57,264 nt of DNA from RUG563 sp964423675 (GTDB lineage: Bacteria; Bacillota; Clostridia; Christensenellales; Aristaeellaceae). The position numbers and the translations under genes are program-made. Where the stretch lies: assembly GCA_964423675.1 (NCBI GenBank), contig CAYRFP010000008.1, forward strand, positions 1-57,264. Direction: 5' to 3'. The stretch's first letter is position 1, and each line of letters starts with the position of its first letter. Shown piece after piece: positions 34,848 to 43,478 of the stretch. Below the pieces are notes generated by a model. That model was given only the letters and a program-made list of their open reading frames with translations. It ran no database searches and had not been told where the DNA came from.

Positions 34848-35075
34848 TCAGATAGTAAACTGCTGAATATCCGCCACCAGGTCATCGCAATCATCGTTAT
34901 ACACATCCAGCGTGATGGGCTTGCTCAGATCCAGAGAGAAGATTCCCAGAATAGATTTGGCATCCACCACATGGCGGCCGGCGCGCAGATCCACTTCATA
35001 GGGATAACGGTTCACGGTGTTCACGAACGTCTTTACTTCCTCTGCATAACTCAGCTTAATCGGAATGGATTTCAT
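34848..35075 (-). CDS. HPr-like phosphocarrier domain protein lacking the PTS histidine (Crh-like)
   Basis: Protein of 75 residues. I chose ATG 35075, 9 bases after GAGGAGG; a GTG at 35084 sits too close to that site. The fold is HPr: VVDAKSILGIFSLDL carries the regulatory Ser (residue 41, equivalent to Ser46). The region that should hold the phosphorylatable His15 (GIHARP) reads SYAEEVKTF, so it cannot carry phosphate from Enzyme I. This is the condition of Bacillus Crh, which after Ser phosphorylation by HprK assists CcpA in catabolite control. It is transcribed alone from its own promoter. A purely structural role cannot be excluded. Confidence 0.85.
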   Translation of the reverse strand: MKSIPIKLSYAEEVKTFVNTVNRYPYEVDLRAGRHVVDAKSILGIFSLDLSKPITLDVYNDDCDDLVADIQQFTI

Positions 35076-35103
35076 GACAGGCACCTCCTCTTAAGATAGG
35101 TTT

Positions 35104-35132
35104 ATTATAGCAAATTTTCGCGTCAAACGCAA
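35104..35132 (-). promoter_or_regulatory. Promoter for the HPr-like gene
   Basis: Minus strand TTGCGT (35132-35127), a 17-base spacer and TATAAT (35109-35104), 28 bases before the start codon. It lies directly after the gltX stop. Confidence 0.65.
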
Positions 35133-35135
35133 GAG

Positions 35136-36581
35136 TCATCCCAGCTTGGCAAGCGCTGCACGAACCCGACGCAACGTTTCATCCCGGCCCAGCAGATACG
35201 CAATTTCAAACGCGCCGCCAGGCGTAGATTCCTGGCCAGAAATGGCAATGCGTAGCGGCCAGAGCACCGCGCCATTCTTTTTGCCCGCCTGGGCGATGGC
35301 GGCCATCACGGTATCGTGGAGATTCTGTTCCGTCCAATCCGTCACGCCTTCCAGCACCGGCAGCGCCATTTCCAGGTTTTCTTTAGCCACCTGGGGATCG
35401 CATTTCATTTTCTTATGGGTATACAGCGCCACATCGTATTCAGGCATTTCCGCCAGGAATTTCACCATATCCGGGATTTGGTTAAATACTTCCGTACGGC
35501 TCTGCATCAGCTGTGCCAGCCGTGCATAATCCATGCCCTTCCCAGTCAGCACCTGATCAAACCACGGCGTCGCCATCTGCAAATATTCCTGCGGATCCAT
35601 CTTGGCGATATACTGGCCGTTCATCCAATTCAGCTTATTCACATCGAAAATACCGGGAGAATTATTCAGCCGGTGAATGTCAAAGGCTTCCACCAGCTCA
35701 TCCATGGTGAAGAACTCTCGATCATCGCCGGGATTCCAGCCCACAAGCGCCAGATAGTTAATCAGCGCTTCTTTCAGATAGCCCTTTTGAATAAAATCGC
35801 TGTAATAGGCGTCTCCATCCCGCTTGCTCAGTTTATGCTGCGCATCCCGCATAACCGTGGTCAAATGCACATACTGGGGAATTTCCCAGCCAAAAGCGTT
35901 ATACAGCAGGTTATACTTGGGCGTGGAGGACAGATATTCCATCCCGCGCATTACATGGGTGATGCCCATCAAATGGTCGTCAATCACGTTGGCGAAGTTA
36001 TAGGTAGGCATGCCATCTGCCTTAATCAGCACCATATCATCCAGGGTATCATTAGGAAAAGAAATGTGGCCGAACACCACGTCATCGTAGGTGGATTCAC
36101 CAGTGGTGGGGCAATTCAGACGAATCACATAGGGAACGCCCGCATCCAGCTTTGCCTGCACCTCTTCCTTGCTCCGCTTCAGGCAATGCTTGTCATACTT
36201 GAATACCTCACCCCGGGCCTCCGCCGCCTCCCGGCGCTGCTCCAGTTCGTCCTTCGTGCAGAAGCAATAATAAGCCGCGCCTTTTTCCACCAGCTGCTGG
36301 GCGTAAGGCAGATACAGGTTCTTTCGGTCACTCTGCACATAGGGGCCATAATCGCCGCCAATATCCGGGCCCTCATCCCAGTTCATACCGCATTCCCGCA
36401 GGGTTTGATAGATAACCTCAGTAGCGCCCTCAACAAAGCGCTCCTGATCGGTATCTTCAATGCGCAGGATAAATTTCCCGCCGTTTTTCTTGGCGAACAG
36501 ATAATTATACAGAGCCGTGCGTACCCCGCCCATATGCATAAAGCCCGTGGGCGAAGGCGCAAAGCGCGTGCGTACTTCCAT
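35136..36581 (-). CDS. gltX: Glutamyl-tRNA synthetase
   Basis: Protein of 481 residues, ATG 36581 after AAGGAGGAG. Class I signatures are present: RFAPSPTGFMHMGG (HIGH equivalent HMGG), WDEGPDIGGDYGPY and KLSKRDG (KMSKS equivalent), with an all-helical anticodon-binding C-terminus. It charges tRNA-Glu with glutamate. Because a separate GlnRS gene is adjacent, this enzyme can be discriminating and need not misacylate tRNA-Gln. It lies 71 bases after glnS and may share its transcript. Confidence 0.97.
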   Translation of the reverse strand: MEVRTRFAPSPTGFMHMGGVRTALYNYLFAKKNGGKFILRIEDTDQERFVEGATEVIYQTLRECGMNWDEGPDIGGDYGPYVQSDRKNLYLPYAQQLVEKGAAYYCFCTKDELEQRREAAEARGEVFKYDKHCLKRSKEEVQAKLDAGVPYVIRLNCPTTGESTYDDVVFGHISFPNDTLDDMVLIKADGMPTYNFANVIDDHLMGITHVMRGMEYLSSTPKYNLLYNAFGWEIPQYVHLTTVMRDAQHKLSKRDGDAYYSDFIQKGYLKEALINYLALVGWNPGDDREFFTMDELVEAFDIHRLNNSPGIFDVNKLNWMNGQYIAKMDPQEYLQMATPWFDQVLTGKGMDYARLAQLMQSRTEVFNQIPDMVKFLAEMPEYDVALYTHKKMKCDPQVAKENLEMALPVLEGVTDWTEQNLHDTVMAAIAQAGKKNGAVLWPLRIAISGQESTPGGAFEIAYLLGRDETLRRVRAALAKLG

Positions 36582-36652
36582 GCTGTCTCCTCCTTCTTGC
36601 TTGCAGGGTCGATGTAATCCCGCCGTCTTCTCTTTAGCACATAAGCCTTTTA

Positions 36653-38332
36653 TTACTTCGTCACCTGAAAGCTGCTCTTCAGGCCAACCGTACGGTTATA
36701 GACAGGGTGCTGCGCCGTGCTGTCCGGATCCTTGCAGAAATAGCCGTTGCGCAGGAACTGGAAGGTATCGCCTGCCTGTGCATCCACCAGCATATGCTCA
36801 CAGTATCCATTGGTAATAACCAGCGAATCCGGGGACAGGAAACGGGACAGATTTTCCTTCTTATCCTCCGGGGACGCGCTGTCCCATTCCTCAGTCATCA
36901 GCTGGTCATAAAGCCGGCCTTCAAAGGCTGCGCAATCCCGGGCGTTCACCCAATGAATGGTGCCCTTTACCTTTCGGTTTGCACCCTCGGAACCGGAACG
37001 GGAGGACAAATCCACCGTGCATTCCACATGATCCACCGATCCATCTGCGGCATGCACCACATTTTCGCACTTGATGATGTATGCGCCCTTAAGCCGCACT
37101 TCGCCTTCGGGCTTGAGCCGGAAGAATTTCTTAGGCGGTTCTTCCATGAAATCTTCCTGCTCGATCCAGATTTCTTTGCTGATCGTCACCTGCCGCTCGC
37201 CCATTTCCGGATGATCGGGATGGTTTTCCATGGTCAGCGTGTCCGTCCAATCCTCTGGTACGTTGGTCAAAACGCACTTGAGCGGGTGCAGCACTGCCAT
37301 CGCCCGGGGTGCCTTTTCGCCCAGATCATCCCGCACACAGGCTTCCAGCATCGCCACATCCACCACGGAATCTGCCTTAGCAATGCCAACCTGGTCGATA
37401 AAACTGCGAATGGCCGCGCCGCTGTAGCCCCGGCGACGCATGGCGCAAAGAGTCGGCATCCGCGGATCATCCCATCCTGCCACAAAATGCCCTTCCACCA
37501 ACTGCCGCAGATACCGCTTGCTCATCACGGTGCGGTTCAGGTTTAACCGAGAAAACTCGATCTGGCGCGGCGTGGCGGGCAGCATATGCTGAGAATGCTC
37601 CACCACCCAGTTATACAGCGGCCGATGATCCTCGTACTCCAGAGAGCACATGGAATGGCTGATGCCTTCCAGCGCATCGCCAATGGGATGCGCAAAATCG
37701 TACATCGGATAAATACACCATTTGTTTCCAGTCCGCCAATGTTCCTTATAGAGGATGCGATACATAGCCGGATCACGCATATTCATATTGGGCGACGCCA
37801 TATCAATTTTGGCGCGAAGCGTCTTGGTCTTTTCCGGGAATTCGCCCGCCCGCATTCTGCGGAACAAATCCAGGTTTTCCTCTACCGGCCGATCCCGCCA
37901 GGGGCTGTTCTTGCCCGGGGCAGTCAGCGTACCGCGGTATTCCCGCATTTCCTCCGGAGAAAGCTCGTCCACATAGGCCAGCCCCCGGCGAATCCAGTCC
38001 TCGGCGATTTCGTAGCATTTATCATAATAATCGCTGGCATAGAAAACGCCGCCCGTCCAGTTAAAGCCCAGCCACTGAATATCCTTCTGAATAGCCTTTA
38101 CATATTCCATGTCTTCCTTGGCCGGGTTAGTATCGTCAAAACGTAGATTGCACAATCCGCCATACTTTTCCGCCGTCAGGAAATCCATGATCAGCGCCTT
38201 GCAATGGCCGATATGCATATATCCATTGGGTTCCGGGGGAAAACGGGTGTGCACCTGCTGGTAACGCCCTTCCTCCAGATCCTGATCAATGGCGTCCCAT
38301 ATGAAATTCGTGCGCATTTCTTCGTTTTCCAT
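36653..38332 (-). CDS. glnS: Glutaminyl-tRNA synthetase
   Basis: Protein of 559 residues, ATG 38332 after GGAG. HIGH motif MHIGHCKALI, KMSKS motif VMSKRYL, LRFDDTNPAKED and the two-barrel anticodon domain (DFMEEPPKKFFRL...YFCKDPDS) match bacterial GlnRS. Most Firmicutes lack GlnRS and make Gln-tRNA through GatCAB, so presence here points to an old acquisition seen in certain Clostridia. The leader carries two hairpins (see separate entries). It is the first gene of a likely glnS-gltX pair covering both glutamate-family tRNAs. Confidence 0.97.
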   Translation of the reverse strand: MENEEMRTNFIWDAIDQDLEEGRYQQVHTRFPPEPNGYMHIGHCKALIMDFLTAEKYGGLCNLRFDDTNPAKEDMEYVKAIQKDIQWLGFNWTGGVFYASDYYDKCYEIAEDWIRRGLAYVDELSPEEMREYRGTLTAPGKNSPWRDRPVEENLDLFRRMRAGEFPEKTKTLRAKIDMASPNMNMRDPAMYRILYKEHWRTGNKWCIYPMYDFAHPIGDALEGISHSMCSLEYEDHRPLYNWVVEHSQHMLPATPRQIEFSRLNLNRTVMSKRYLRQLVEGHFVAGWDDPRMPTLCAMRRRGYSGAAIRSFIDQVGIAKADSVVDVAMLEACVRDDLGEKAPRAMAVLHPLKCVLTNVPEDWTDTLTMENHPDHPEMGERQVTISKEIWIEQEDFMEEPPKKFFRLKPEGEVRLKGAYIIKCENVVHAADGSVDHVECTVDLSSRSGSEGANRKVKGTIHWVNARDCAAFEGRLYDQLMTEEWDSASPEDKKENLSRFLSPDSLVITNGYCEHMLVDAQAGDTFQFLRNGYFCKDPDSTAQHPVYNRTVGLKSSFQVTK

Positions 38333-38362
38333 TGCTCCCCATCTCCTTCAAAAAACTTCATT

Positions 38363-38419
38363 GGTGGTTCGCCTTAGCATTTTTCCTTGAAACCACCGAT
38401 AGCGCCCCTTTCAGGCGCT
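38363..38419 (-). promoter_or_regulatory. glnS mRNA leader with two hairpins
   Basis: The predicted leader runs from about 38419 to the start at 38332. It begins with a 6-bp hairpin (38419-38414 with 38406-38401), then a second with GGTGGTT pairing AACCACC (38397-38391 with 38369-38363) around a 21-base loop. Read on the plus strand the first hairpin is followed by T6, so it could stop convergent transcription. No T-box signature (AGGGTGG-ACC) or terminator precedes the gene on its own strand; the role may be mRNA stability. Confidence 0.45.
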
Positions 38420-38425
38420 TTTTTT

Positions 38426-38454
38426 ATTATACCTGTTTCCACAGGAAATAGCAA
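38426..38454 (-). promoter_or_regulatory. Promoter for glnS
   Basis: Minus strand TTGCTA (38454-38449), a 17-base spacer and TATAAT (38431-38426), about 95 bases before the start codon. Confidence 0.7.
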
Positions 38455-38525
38455 GAAAAATCGAAAAAGAAGGTAGAAATCTGTCCAACCTTTCGGCTTT
38501 TTCCTCTTCTTTTTCATCCGTCCGT

Positions 38526-38566
38526 AAAAACAGGCAAAGACCCGCATCCTGCAAAGTCTTTGCCTG
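38526..38566 (-). terminator. Terminator of the MoxR-DUF58-DUF4129 operon
   Basis: A perfect 11-bp stem (38566-38556 with 38541-38531) with a 14-base loop, followed on the minus strand by TTTTT (38530-38526), just after the stop codon at 38573. Confidence 0.85.
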
Positions 38567-38572
38567 CCCTTT

Positions 38573-39841
38573 TCATTTTTCCAGCCGATCCCGCAGCGCG
38601 TCTGCCTGCTCCGTTGTCACCAGATGATCGCTGTATCGCGCCCGATCATACAGATCTGCAAATGCGCAGGCAGTTGCTTTTTGCACGTTTGTTTCTTTGG
38701 CCAACGCCTCCTGCGCGGTCATGGCCGAAGCCGGGCTCCGCTTTTTTATATAGTCCTGATAAAGCCGGCGCACGCGCGCCCGTCCATCCAAAGCGTTCCA
38801 TGGCGTTTTCCGTGGTGGACGTGTCAACGCCTTTTGCAACTTTTCCCGCAACGCCCGGGTTTTCTCATCCAGATTCAAAGTACTTTCCTGCTCATCCACA
38901 TAATCTGCGGCAGAGGCATCGGCATATTGATGCAGCCGCCCCTGCAAATAGCGTAGTAGCTGGTGCAACTTTTTGAATAAAAACCAGCTGGCAAAAACCA
39001 GCGCCACCGCCAGAAGAACATATGCCACCACCATGAATACCTGTTCCATCAGCTTGGCAAAATCGCTGGTTTCCACGTCGCCAAAGGCTTCCGTCAAACT
39101 CACTGATTCGCTTCCGTCGTTGCTGCCCGTGCTGGTTTTCTCCTGCTGGGCAAACAACCGGAAAAACCACAAAATGGCCTGACCAAGCGCATGTTTCACA
39201 AAGGCCCATGCTGCATTCAGCGCTTCGCCAATGGGGCCCCAGCAGCTCACCAGCAGTGCCACCAGAAACATGCCAAACACCAGCATTCGATTGCGCCGGG
39301 AAATAACGGGCGGCGCCTTTTGCCCGCCATGCATGCCAATGCGCAGGCTTTGCCGGTTATGGGTGATAAGAAACAGGAGCATATAGGCCACAAAGCAAAC
39401 CCTCAGCAGCCAGCTCAAGCCGCTTAATTCCGGTTTCGTGGCCAAACCCTGCCCAATCAGATGCACCACAATGCCGCCTAACCAAAGCATCGTCGGCCAT
39501 TCTTCCCAGGTCATCCGCGGATAAGCCGGCGGAAGCATCAGCAAAAGGAATACTCCGGGAAGTAGCAGTGTCAACGCCGATGCGCCCACGGGCCAAAGCC
39601 ACGCAACGCCCAAAAGCCCCAGCGGTATCAGCCCGAAAAGACCCATTACAACCCGCTTGCGTCCGGAAAGCAGATAGCTTGCACATCCCCAGACGCAGGG
39701 AAACAGCCACAGCACGTACCATTTTTCAGGCTCCTGAGGAAGGAAATACCGCCCCAGCAACAAAGCAATCGGTGCAATCGCCAGCGTCAGTCCCAGCGCA
39801 GCCAGGGCTTTCATCAGGAAAATTTGCAGCTTTTCCTTCAT
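38573..39841 (-). CDS. Membrane protein with C-terminal DUF4129 domain (transglutaminase-less TgpA-like)
   Basis: Protein of 422 residues; ATG 39841 overlaps the DUF58 stop. Eight or so membrane segments fill residues 8-270 and the C-terminal soluble part (about 330-422: RARVRRLYQDYI...TAQEAL...FADLYDRARYSD) is DUF4129. In most MoxR-DUF58 clusters the third gene is TgpA, a membrane transglutaminase with DUF4129 at its end; here no transglutaminase core (Cys-His-Asp) is present between membrane and tail. Function is unknown, perhaps a membrane partner of the MoxR chaperone system. Confidence 0.8.
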   Translation of the reverse strand: MKEKLQIFLMKALAALGLTLAIAPIALLLGRYFLPQEPEKWYVLWLFPCVWGCASYLLSGRKRVVMGLFGLIPLGLLGVAWLWPVGASALTLLLPGVFLLLMLPPAYPRMTWEEWPTMLWLGGIVVHLIGQGLATKPELSGLSWLLRVCFVAYMLLFLITHNRQSLRIGMHGGQKAPPVISRRNRMLVFGMFLVALLVSCWGPIGEALNAAWAFVKHALGQAILWFFRLFAQQEKTSTGSNDGSESVSLTEAFGDVETSDFAKLMEQVFMVVAYVLLAVALVFASWFLFKKLHQLLRYLQGRLHQYADASAADYVDEQESTLNLDEKTRALREKLQKALTRPPRKTPWNALDGRARVRRLYQDYIKKRSPASAMTAQEALAKETNVQKATACAFADLYDRARYSDHLVTTEQADALRDRLEK

Positions 39842-40914
39842 GCCTGCGCCCCCTTTTCCAGCTGATGCACCGTCACCGTGTTCCCAAACCGCCGCAGCTG
39901 ATCCAGTCGCGCTTCCATGTCCGGGCTGGTATAAGGCGTTAGCAGAAGAATATCCGTATCCCGCAAGAAATAGAGATCTTCCAGAAACGAAAGAAAATTC
40001 CGCGCCCGCACAATTCGCAGATGCGCAAACGCCGCCAGCAATTCTTCCTCCCGGGACGCATGGCGTTCCGGGAGCAGCAGGGCGCAAGCGCCGTTTTCTT
40101 CCAGGGGCATATTTGCCGCAAAGCCTGCTGCCACGCCCCCGCGCAGCACATGCAGGCAAACCGTTGCCGCCAGGGAAATGGCCTGTTCAATCAGTGCCTG
40201 CTCATATTCCATCAAATCGCCCCACTGGCTTTCGCTCATCTGGCAGTTAATCACCGCCAGAAGTTTGGTATCCGCCGTATAATCATGGGTTTTTACCTGG
40301 AGCGTTCCCATTCGCGCCGTAGCGGGCCAATGTACATCCCGGGGCTGATCGCCCTGCTGATAGGGACGGATACCATTAATGAGGAAAGGATCCGTCACCA
40401 AATGTCGCCGCACAATCAGATCGCCTTGCATTCGGGAAACCGGCAAGGGTAACGCCTGCTGCGGCAGCAGCCGCGGATAAACCACAATTTCCGCCTTCGT
40501 ATACAATTGCATGCTTTGCGCACCCATGCCCACCAGATCCCCAGCAGTAAGCGCCACGTTTCCGGCATCGTATACTCCGCGATGCGCCAGACGAACCACA
40601 TGCCGCCGCGTGACCTGCTGAAAAGGCCGAAGGAAAAAGATACTCTTGTGATACCTTTCTCCGCTGACCTCCAGGTTTTCCTGCCGCCCGAAATGCAGAT
40701 ACGGTGAAATCCGAGATTCTGCCCGAAGCCAGGGAATAAACAGCGGCCGATCATTGCGGATAATTTCCACTAATTCCGCTTCCTCGCCTTCATAGGCCGT
40801 GGGCCGGGAAAAACGCCGGGTATATTTCATCCCCTTCAGCGCCAGTTTGGAAAGAACGATATGCTGCGCCAAAGCCAAAATCAGCAGCGACAGCACCAGC
40901 ACCCAGCCATTCAT
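39838..40914 (-). CDS. DUF58 domain protein
   Basis: Protein of 358 residues, ATG 40914 overlapping the moxR stop. One hydrophobic N-terminal segment (4-22), a beta-rich middle and the DUF58 signature YQQGDQPRDVHWPATAR with a following VWA-like region. DUF58 proteins work with MoxR ATPases in several bacteria, probably as the client-binding component. It is the middle gene of a tightly coupled three-gene operon. Confidence 0.9.
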   Translation of the reverse strand: MNGWVLVLSLLILALAQHIVLSKLALKGMKYTRRFSRPTAYEGEEAELVEIIRNDRPLFIPWLRAESRISPYLHFGRQENLEVSGERYHKSIFFLRPFQQVTRRHVVRLAHRGVYDAGNVALTAGDLVGMGAQSMQLYTKAEIVVYPRLLPQQALPLPVSRMQGDLIVRRHLVTDPFLINGIRPYQQGDQPRDVHWPATARMGTLQVKTHDYTADTKLLAVINCQMSESQWGDLMEYEQALIEQAISLAATVCLHVLRGGVAAGFAANMPLEENGACALLLPERHASREEELLAAFAHLRIVRARNFLSFLEDLYFLRDTDILLLTPYTSPDMEARLDQLRRFGNTVTVHQLEKGAQA

Positions 40915-41861
40915 GCCTTTTTCTCCGTGAGCACCGGCACCCGTTCCAGCAGTTCCTGAATAAACTTCTCATTTTCCCCGCTACGGCCGTATAAACCCCG
41001 CAGAATAACGCGATGACTCAGCACCGGCACCGCCAGCGTCTTCACGTCATCCGGCGTTACAAAATCCCGGCCGTGAATAGCTGCATGTGCCTGCGATGCA
41101 CGAAGCAATGCCAGCATTCCCCGGGGAGAGACACCCAGCTGCGTTTGTTCCGCCGCGCGGGTTTCCTGGCATAGCTGAGCAATATACTGCATCACCGGTT
41201 CCAAAACCTGGCACTGCCTAAACAGTTCCTGTGCCTGACGGATTTCCTCTTGCCCCGCAACGGCAGAGAGTTCCTCCAGGGGACTGCTGCGAAGGAAACG
41301 CTCCATCATTTGCATGGCTTCATCGCCCCGGGGATAACCCATGCTCAGACGAATGAGAAACCGATCCAGCTGCGCTTCAGGCAACGGAAAGGTTCCCTGG
41401 GTTTCCACAGGATTCTGCGTGGCGATTACCAGGAACGGTGCATCCAGCTTCCTTGTCACGCCGCCCTCTGTTACCTGCCGCTCCTCCATGCATTCCAGCA
41501 GCGCAGACTGAGTGCGGGGCGTGGCCCGGTTGATTTCATCGGCCAGCAGGATATTGGTGAACACCGGGCCGGGATGAAACTCAAACTTTCCATCGCCTGG
41601 CTGATAAACGCTCATGCCCGTAATATCTGCCGGCAAAAGATCCGGTGTAAACTGTACCCGGGCAAAACCGCAATCCAGCGATTTGGCCAAGCTGCACGCC
41701 ATCACCGTTTTTCCCGTTCCCGGCACATCCTCCAGCAACACATGGCCGCCAGCAATCACCGCCGTCAAAATCAAATCCATCTGCTCTGCTTTTCCAATAA
41801 TCACTTTGCTTACGTTTTCCTTCACGCGCTTGGCCAGTGCCGCGATATCCTGGTATTGCAT
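40911..41861 (-). CDS. MoxR family AAA+ ATPase
   Basis: Protein of 316 residues. I chose ATG 41861 because GGAGG lies 8 bases upstream; an ATG 21 bases earlier has no site. Walker A DVPGTGKT, Walker B ILLADEINRATPRTQSALLECMEE, sensor ATQNPVETQGTFPLPEAQLDRF and the C-terminal lid are typical of MoxR (AAA_3). MoxR proteins are chaperone-like ATPases that mature or insert cofactors into protein complexes. The operon has a promoter (41929-41901) and a terminator. Confidence 0.93.
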   Translation of the reverse strand: MQYQDIAALAKRVKENVSKVIIGKAEQMDLILTAVIAGGHVLLEDVPGTGKTVMACSLAKSLDCGFARVQFTPDLLPADITGMSVYQPGDGKFEFHPGPVFTNILLADEINRATPRTQSALLECMEERQVTEGGVTRKLDAPFLVIATQNPVETQGTFPLPEAQLDRFLIRLSMGYPRGDEAMQMMERFLRSSPLEELSAVAGQEEIRQAQELFRQCQVLEPVMQYIAQLCQETRAAEQTQLGVSPRGMLALLRASQAHAAIHGRDFVTPDDVKTLAVPVLSHRVILRGLYGRSGENEKFIQELLERVPVLTEKKA

Positions 41862-41900
41862 CTGATATTCCTCCGCATTCATGGGATAAAAATTTTCTTT

Positions 41901-41929
41901 ATTATACCATTTTCTCCGTATGTGCGCAA
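41901..41929 (-). promoter_or_regulatory. Promoter of the MoxR operon
   Basis: Minus strand TTGCGC (41929-41924), a 17-base spacer and TATAAT (41906-41901), 40 bases before the MoxR start. Confidence 0.65.
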
Positions 41930-41930
41930 G

Positions 41931-41973
41931 AAAAAACGCGAGGAGCGCCTGATTCTTCCAGGCATTCCTCGCG
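41931..41973 (-). terminator. Terminator after galT
   Basis: Stem of 8 bp (41973-41966 with 41944-41937) continued by a 5-bp inner stem and a 7-base loop, then TTTTTT (41936-41931) on the minus strand. Confidence 0.85.
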
Positions 41974-41984
41974 ATCACCTTTTT

Positions 41985-43478
41985 TTAGAATATGGTTTTC
42001 AAGAACCTGCGCAGCCCTGCCTGGCCATGCGCATCCAGCTTATACACGCCTGCATCGCACAGCACCTGATAGCACACTGCGGCCACTTCCTCACGCAAAA
42101 GCTGATCTGCCTTTTCCTGTGAAAGAGCGCTTCCCGCTTTTTGCGCAATACCGCGAATCCATGCTTCATGGGAAGAACCCTGCGGAATATCGTCCTTGCC
42201 TTGCAAATACAGCGACAGCTGCGCCAACTCCGTCTTCAGTCGTCCCGGCAGAATAAACAGACCCATTACCTCAATCAGGCCGATATTTTCCTTCTTAATA
42301 TGATGCAACGGTGCATGAGGATGGAAAATCCCCAGCGGATGCTCCTGGCTGGTACGGTTATTGCGCAGCACCAGATACATCGTATAGCTTTGATCCGCAT
42401 TTTTGCGAACCACCGGTGTAACCGTGTTGTGCGGCGCGTCGGTATGCGCCAGAACATCGCAATCCGGATCGGAATACTCCCGCCAGGCCTGCAACACCCG
42501 CATGCCGATTTCCGTCAGTTCCTCCCGGCTGTTGGATACAAAGCGCAGACAGGTCATGGGCCAATTCACGATCGCGCCGTTATCCGTTCCTTCAATCGGA
42601 GCCAGCACCGCCGCCTTATCCATGGGGAACACATAGCCGCCCCCCTGATAATGGTCATGGCTGAGAATGGAGCCCCCCACGATGGGCAAATCCGCATTCG
42701 CCCCCAGGAAATAATGCGGAAACTGATCCACAAAATCAAACAACCGCTGGAAACTCTTCCGGGTCAGATGCATAGGCTCATGTCTGCCCGAAAGCACGAT
42801 GCAATGCTCATCATAATACAGATACGGCGAATATTGCAAATACCAATCCTCGCCCGCCAGCGTCAGCGGCAGGATCCGATGATTCTGTCGTGCCGGAAAA
42901 CCTGCCCGCCCCGCGTATCCGGGATTCTCTTTGCACAGCATGCATTTGGGATAGCCTGCCTGGGGTGCGTTTTTTGCAGCGGCAATATCCCGGGGATCCT
43001 TTTCTGGTTTGGAAAGATTGATGGTAATTTCCAGTTCTCCGCAGGGCGCGGGCGCACTATATTTGATATTCTGTGCAATACGGTTTACGCGGATATAGTC
43101 AATATCCCGGCAAAGCTGATAAAACCAGCCGGTGGCTGCCTGCGGGCTTTGCAAAAGGCGGTTGGAAAACTCTCTGCGCACCTCAGCTGGATGCGGCGTA
43201 AACGTGCCGGCCAGCCGTGCGGCCAGCCGATCCTTTTCATCGTTGGTATCCGGAATCACGCCCTGCTGCGCCGCCCACTCAACAAGCTGTGCAAGGCAGC
43301 CTGCAATATCCGCTGCATCCATCGCGCCCTCCATGGGCGCATCCTGCCGTAGCGCATCCAGCAAAAGATTCTGGGTGTAGGCCCGATCCTCCGCCACAAT
43401 CAGTTCTTTTTCTTCCAATAAATCCAGCAATCGATCCAGCAGCATCTCTTGATTACTTCCTTCCGTATTCTTTTTCAT
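41985..43478 (-). CDS. galT: UDP-glucose-hexose-1-phosphate uridylyltransferase, class II
   Basis: Protein of 497 residues, ATG 43478 in an ATGA overlap with the upstream gene. Length and motifs are those of the Gram-positive class II GalT: LLFPQ-like N-terminus replaced by LEEKELIVAEDRAYTQN, NPGYAGRAGFPARQNHRI, GGSILSHDHYQGG, MDKAAVLAPIEG. The catalytic His is in SHDHYQGG. It exchanges UMP between UDP-glucose and galactose-1-phosphate in the Leloir pathway. galK and galE are not nearby, and the partner here is a TraB-family gene, so coupling to galactose import is not visible. Confidence 0.94.
   Translation of the reverse strand: MKKNTEGSNQEMLLDRLLDLLEEKELIVAEDRAYTQNLLLDALRQDAPMEGAMDAADIAGCLAQLVEWAAQQGVIPDTNDEKDRLAARLAGTFTPHPAEVRREFSNRLLQSPQAATGWFYQLCRDIDYIRVNRIAQNIKYSAPAPCGELEITINLSKPEKDPRDIAAAKNAPQAGYPKCMLCKENPGYAGRAGFPARQNHRILPLTLAGEDWYLQYSPYLYYDEHCIVLSGRHEPMHLTRKSFQRLFDFVDQFPHYFLGANADLPIVGGSILSHDHYQGGGYVFPMDKAAVLAPIEGTDNGAIVNWPMTCLRFVSNSREELTEIGMRVLQAWREYSDPDCDVLAHTDAPHNTVTPVVRKNADQSYTMYLVLRNNRTSQEHPLGIFHPHAPLHHIKKENIGLIEVMGLFILPGRLKTELAQLSLYLQGKDDIPQGSSHEAWIRGIAQKAGSALSQEKADQLLREEVAAVCYQVLCDAGVYKLDAHGQAGLRRFLKTIF

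Noticed and set aside
35316..36617. Antisense open frame of 433 codons over gltX
   Set aside because: It lies wholly opposite gltX, has no ribosome site, and its protein is His/Ile/Gln-rich without family resemblance, typical of a shadow frame.
38332..38425. T-box riboswitch in the glnS leader
   Set aside because: No AGGGTGG-ACC motif, no specifier stem and no terminator on the coding strand before the gene.
42141..43352. Antisense open frame of 403 codons over galT
   Set aside because: Shadow of galT; no ribosome site and biased composition.
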